NCBI GenBank assembly: GCA_903891735.1
Contig: CAITFQ010000053.1
Span: forward strand, 1 to 7,054
Source: Candidatus Uhrbacteria bacterium
Lineage (GTDB): Bacteria > Patescibacteriota > Patescibacteriia > UBA9934
DNA: 7,054 bases
Direction of reading: 5' to 3'
The notes below the pieces were generated by a model, which was not told the origin of the DNA, did not search any database, and saw only the letters and a program-made list of their open reading frames with translations. Below are positions 5,290-7,054 of the stretch, piece after piece. Position numbers and translations under genes: made by a program. The first letter of the stretch is position 1, and each line of letters starts with the position of its first letter.

Positions 5290-6738
5290 TTATTTATTAC
5301 TTAAGAACGCTGACATCTGCCCCAACAATTTGTAAGTCTTCACTCTTATCGACTCCTGCGTCTTCCAACCTGCTCGATACGCCAGCACACAATTCGCGAG
5401 CGCCTTATGTAGCTTCCAATCACTCTTATCTATCATCGGCAACCCCAGCACATCCTTTCTCGGCAGCCCCGGATAGACGTCGAGAAAGCCATGAATCTCA
5501 CCCCTCACCATCCTCTCGGTCAGCGCCTGCTGATCCACCGCATTACCATCCGCCGTATTAATGAACAGCGCACCCATCTTCATCTCATCAATAAATCTTT
5601 TATCGATTACATTATCAGCCTTATGCGCCGGCACATGCAGCGACACCACGTCACTTATCCTCGCCAACTCGTTGAGCTCCACATATTTAATGCCCAGCTT
5701 TTCTTCGTTTTTCTCATCTCGCATCTTCGAGTAATAAACGACTTCAAAACCTAAACTCTTCGCCGTTCGCGCTACCAGCTGTCCAATCCTCCCCAGTCCA
5801 ATCACCCCAAAAACTTTATCGTTAAACTCATAGCCAGACGTTGGGAGCATACGCACATCAACTAGTTTTTCTGGGAACATCACTTGCATCATCTTAACCT
5901 CAATCTCATTTACATTTTGACTATCGAAGTAAATAACTTCGTTTTCCGCCAAGAACTTATAGGTCGACGCCAGCGTAAAATCATTAATCGTTTTCACATC
6001 AACGACTACACCAAAAGTCCGGAACGCCATCACTGCCTTATCAGTCTCATCGACATTCAACAAACCAATAAACTTCCCCTCGATCATTCTCTCCGGAATC
6101 AACTGCGCCAAATCCTTTTTCGCAAAATCAAACTTAACCTGCCCCAACTTATGAAAGTGGTGGCCGAACTTTCCGAGCCTCGTATTTTTCTCGTTCTCTG
6201 GCAACAACCGAATCCGACTAAACACATCATTAACGAGCGCATTCTTAACTTCGTCTTCACTTCTTACCGAGCTTACACTCGCATAATTCCTCATCAGCAA
6301 CTGCCACATTCCCGCAAACACCACCTCTGCTACTGCCTCGGTGCCATAATCAGGAATATTCTTCACTACAATCCCAAGCTCGTGCGCCAAGTCGACGTTA
6401 ATCCGATGTTCCTTCTCATGCGTCCAAAAAATCACCAGCTTCAACTGTGGATTCAATCTTAAAATCTCATCCGGAATATTCGTCCAGCAACTAATAATCA
6501 CCTCAGCGCCTGCTACTCGATTCATCAACAGCTGTAGTGGCGTATTACCTGCGCCCAATTCCGTATAGCACTTAGTATTGGCAAACAACTCCGGCTGTTC
6601 GCTAAACTGCTTCTCCAATCCCTCCGGCAAACTCGACGGGTATTCCAAAACCTCATCAGCCACCTGGTTGAGGATCTTTCTATGCTCCGGATAGAAGATG
6701 ACCGTGTCGAGCACAACCACCCGTTTGAACTTCACCAT
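5290..6738 (-). CDS. D-2-hydroxyacid dehydrogenase-like protein with insert and altered active site
   Basis: Family members of the SerA/D-lactate dehydrogenase type have about 310-340 residues; this one has 482. The substrate-domain sequence (1-150) ends with the typical GIVVKNIPDYGTEAVAEVV. The coenzyme domain (about 305-460) has GVIGLGRIG (311-319), then LARISDVVSLHVP, INTADGNAVD and GFLDVYPGLP. Aligned without gaps to SerA motifs, the catalytic Arg, Glu and His become Asp397, Leu425 and Arg455. The strand-2 acidic residue is also missing (YYSKMR, 335-340), which would favour NADPH or loss of discrimination. The insert (about 151-304) includes GKFIGLLNV and FLAENEVIYFDSQ, resembling a decayed copy of the coenzyme domain's first half. 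It is first in an operon with the methyltransferase fusion and is transcribed from the promoter at 6770-6798. It may be a pseudoenzyme or do different chemistry. Confidence 0.82.
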   Translation of the reverse strand: MVKFKRVVVLDTVIFYPEHRKILNQVADEVLEYPSSLPEGLEKQFSEQPELFANTKCYTELGAGNTPLQLLMNRVAGAEVIISCWTNIPDEILRLNPQLKLVIFWTHEKEHRINVDLAHELGIVVKNIPDYGTEAVAEVVFAGMWQLLMRNYASVSSVRSEDEVKNALVNDVFSRIRLLPENEKNTRLGKFGHHFHKLGQVKFDFAKKDLAQLIPERMIEGKFIGLLNVDETDKAVMAFRTFGVVVDVKTINDFTLASTYKFLAENEVIYFDSQNVNEIEVKMMQVMFPEKLVDVRMLPTSGYEFNDKVFGVIGLGRIGQLVARTAKSLGFEVVYYSKMRDEKNEEKLGIKYVELNELARISDVVSLHVPAHKADNVIDKRFIDEMKMGALFINTADGNAVDQQALTERMVRGEIHGFLDVYPGLPRKDVLGLPMIDKSDWKLHKALANCVLAYRAGWKTQESIRVKTYKLLGQMSAFLSNK

Positions 6739-6769
6739 ATTGCTAATAAATAGTCAGACGTAACAGAAT

Positions 6770-6798
6770 AGAATATCACAAATATACACTAAAGTCAA
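6770..6798 (-). promoter_or_regulatory. Predicted promoter of the dehydrogenase-like/methyltransferase operon
   Basis: On the minus strand TTGACT (6798-6793, 5 of 6) is followed after 17 bases by TATTCT (6775-6770, 4 of 6), with an extended -10 TGA directly before it. Transcription would start near 6763, about 25 bases before the ATG at 6738, with no Shine-Dalgarno sequence. Its -35 box is 5 bases from the -35 of the divergent regulator promoter. Confidence 0.6.
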
Positions 6799-6803
6799 TG
6801 TAT

Positions 6804-6832
6804 TTGCGCCATATTTACTAACAATGTATAAT
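6804..6832 (+). promoter_or_regulatory. Predicted promoter of the TrmB-type regulator gene
   Basis: TTGCGC (6804-6809, 3 of 6) lies 17 bases before a perfect TATAAT (6827-6832). The start would be near 6839, giving a leader of about 34 bases before the ATG at 6873. The octamer CAATGTAT occurs at 6796-6803, next to both -35 boxes, and again at 6822-6829 overlapping the -10 box. AAATATAC also occurs twice (6780-6787 and 6835-6842). These repeats are candidate regulator sites. Confidence 0.5.
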
Positions 6833-6872
6833 AAAAATATACGCATATAACACAAAAAACTCATCAATACCT

Positions 6873-7054
6873 ATGTTTTCTAACACCGAAGTGAAACAAA
6901 ACCTTTACACTTCTCTCAAAGAACTCGGTTTAACCGAGTCCGAAGCCAACCTCTACCTCACTTCCCTAAGCCTCGGCTCGGTCACCATCGTCTCTTTAGC
7001 GGAACACTTGAGCATGCCCCGGCCCAACGTCTACAAGGTCATTGCCGGCTTAGA
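6873..7054 (+). CDS. TrmB-family transcriptional regulator, N-terminal part
   Basis: The first 60 residues are present before the window ends. LKELGLTESEANLYLTSLSL (15-34) is followed by GSVTIVSLAEHLSMPRPNVYKVIAGL (35-60). This is the winged helix-turn-helix of the TrmB family: the GLTESEANLYL helix, then the LAEHLSMPRPNVYKVI recognition region. Family members of known function sense sugars or other metabolites through a C-terminal domain, which lies outside this window. The ATG at 6873 gives a normal family N-terminus and follows a TATAAT promoter; no Shine-Dalgarno sequence is present. Being divergent from the dehydrogenase-like operon with back-to-back promoters, it is a likely regulator of that operon and of itself. 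A 17-base palindrome at 6923-6939 lies within its coding sequence. Confidence 0.85.
   Translation, partial: MFSNTEVKQNLYTSLKELGLTESEANLYLTSLSLGSVTIVSLAEHLSMPRPNVYKVIAGL
6923..6939. repeat. 17-base palindrome in the TrmB-type regulator gene
   Basis: The arms ACTCGGTT and AACCGAGT are perfect over 8 bp around a central T, about 50 bases into the gene. In RNA this could fold into a short hairpin. It encodes the conserved GLTES residues, so the symmetry may be incidental to codon choice. Confidence 0.35.

Noticed and set aside
4844..5335. Plus-strand open frame of 163 codons opposite the methyltransferase
   Set aside because: It shadows the SAM-binding motif region, shows no family features and runs past the start of the real gene into the next one.
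5884..6462. Plus-strand open frame of 192 codons opposite the dehydrogenase-like gene
   Set aside because: It is rich in His, Leu, Asn and Arg with no domain signal, while the minus strand encodes recognisable nucleotide-binding motifs.
6739..6872. dif-like recombination site for the Xer protein
   Set aside because: The AT-rich gap has TATAAT/ATGTATA words but no recognisable pair of inverted arms around a 6-base centre.
1..7054. CRISPR arrays, insertion sequences or prophage ends
   Set aside because: No regularly spaced repeats, transposase genes or terminal inverted repeats were found; the recombinase stands alone and looks like a housekeeping Xer protein.

Overview
The window carries six complete protein genes, one clearly truncated gene at the right edge and possibly one at the left edge. 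Bases are strongly asymmetric: the + strand is C-rich and G-poor in genes of both orientations. None of the seven supported gene starts has a Shine-Dalgarno-like sequence, and all six visible stop codons are TAA. Promoters nevertheless look like ordinary bacterial sigma-70 sites. A lone Xer-type recombinase, compact gene packing and a TrmB-type regulator would suit an uncultured bacterium of the candidate phyla radiation (Patescibacteria). This placement is an inference; no rRNA or marker gene is present to test it.

Left part (1-2494): a tyrosine recombinase of the XerC/XerD type with all catalytic residues (86-1006, +) converges with zero spacing on a two-gene minus-strand unit. That unit is a 67-residue Xre-type regulator followed, after one base, by a six-helix membrane protein with a soluble C-terminal domain. 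The regulator's promoter contains two copies of TGTAAA-N6-TTTACA, one inside the promoter core and one near the transcription start, which suggests autorepression.

Middle (2326-3738): a near-consensus extended -10 promoter leads into a roughly 130-base leader with mutually exclusive hairpins. A type II NADH dehydrogenase-like flavoprotein (2495-3709, +) follows. A second TATAAT box lies only 8 bases before its ATG and would give an almost leaderless message. A 10-bp hairpin terminator separates it from the converging genes on the right.

Right part (3755-7054): a minus-strand operon of two unusual enzyme-like proteins, divergent from a TrmB-type regulator. The first gene product (5290-6738) is a D-2-hydroxyacid dehydrogenase-like protein of 482 residues instead of about 320. 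It has a large insert resembling a decayed extra Rossmann half-domain, and all three catalytic residues (Arg, Glu, His) are replaced. The second (3755-5284) fuses a SAM-dependent methyltransferase to a short-chain dehydrogenase-like domain. In that domain the catalytic Lys and Asn appear swapped, as in polyketide or fatty-acid ketoreductases, and the Ser is missing. The back-to-back promoters between regulator and operon suggest joint control. This operon is the best candidate in the window for an undescribed system; its substrate cannot be told from sequence.
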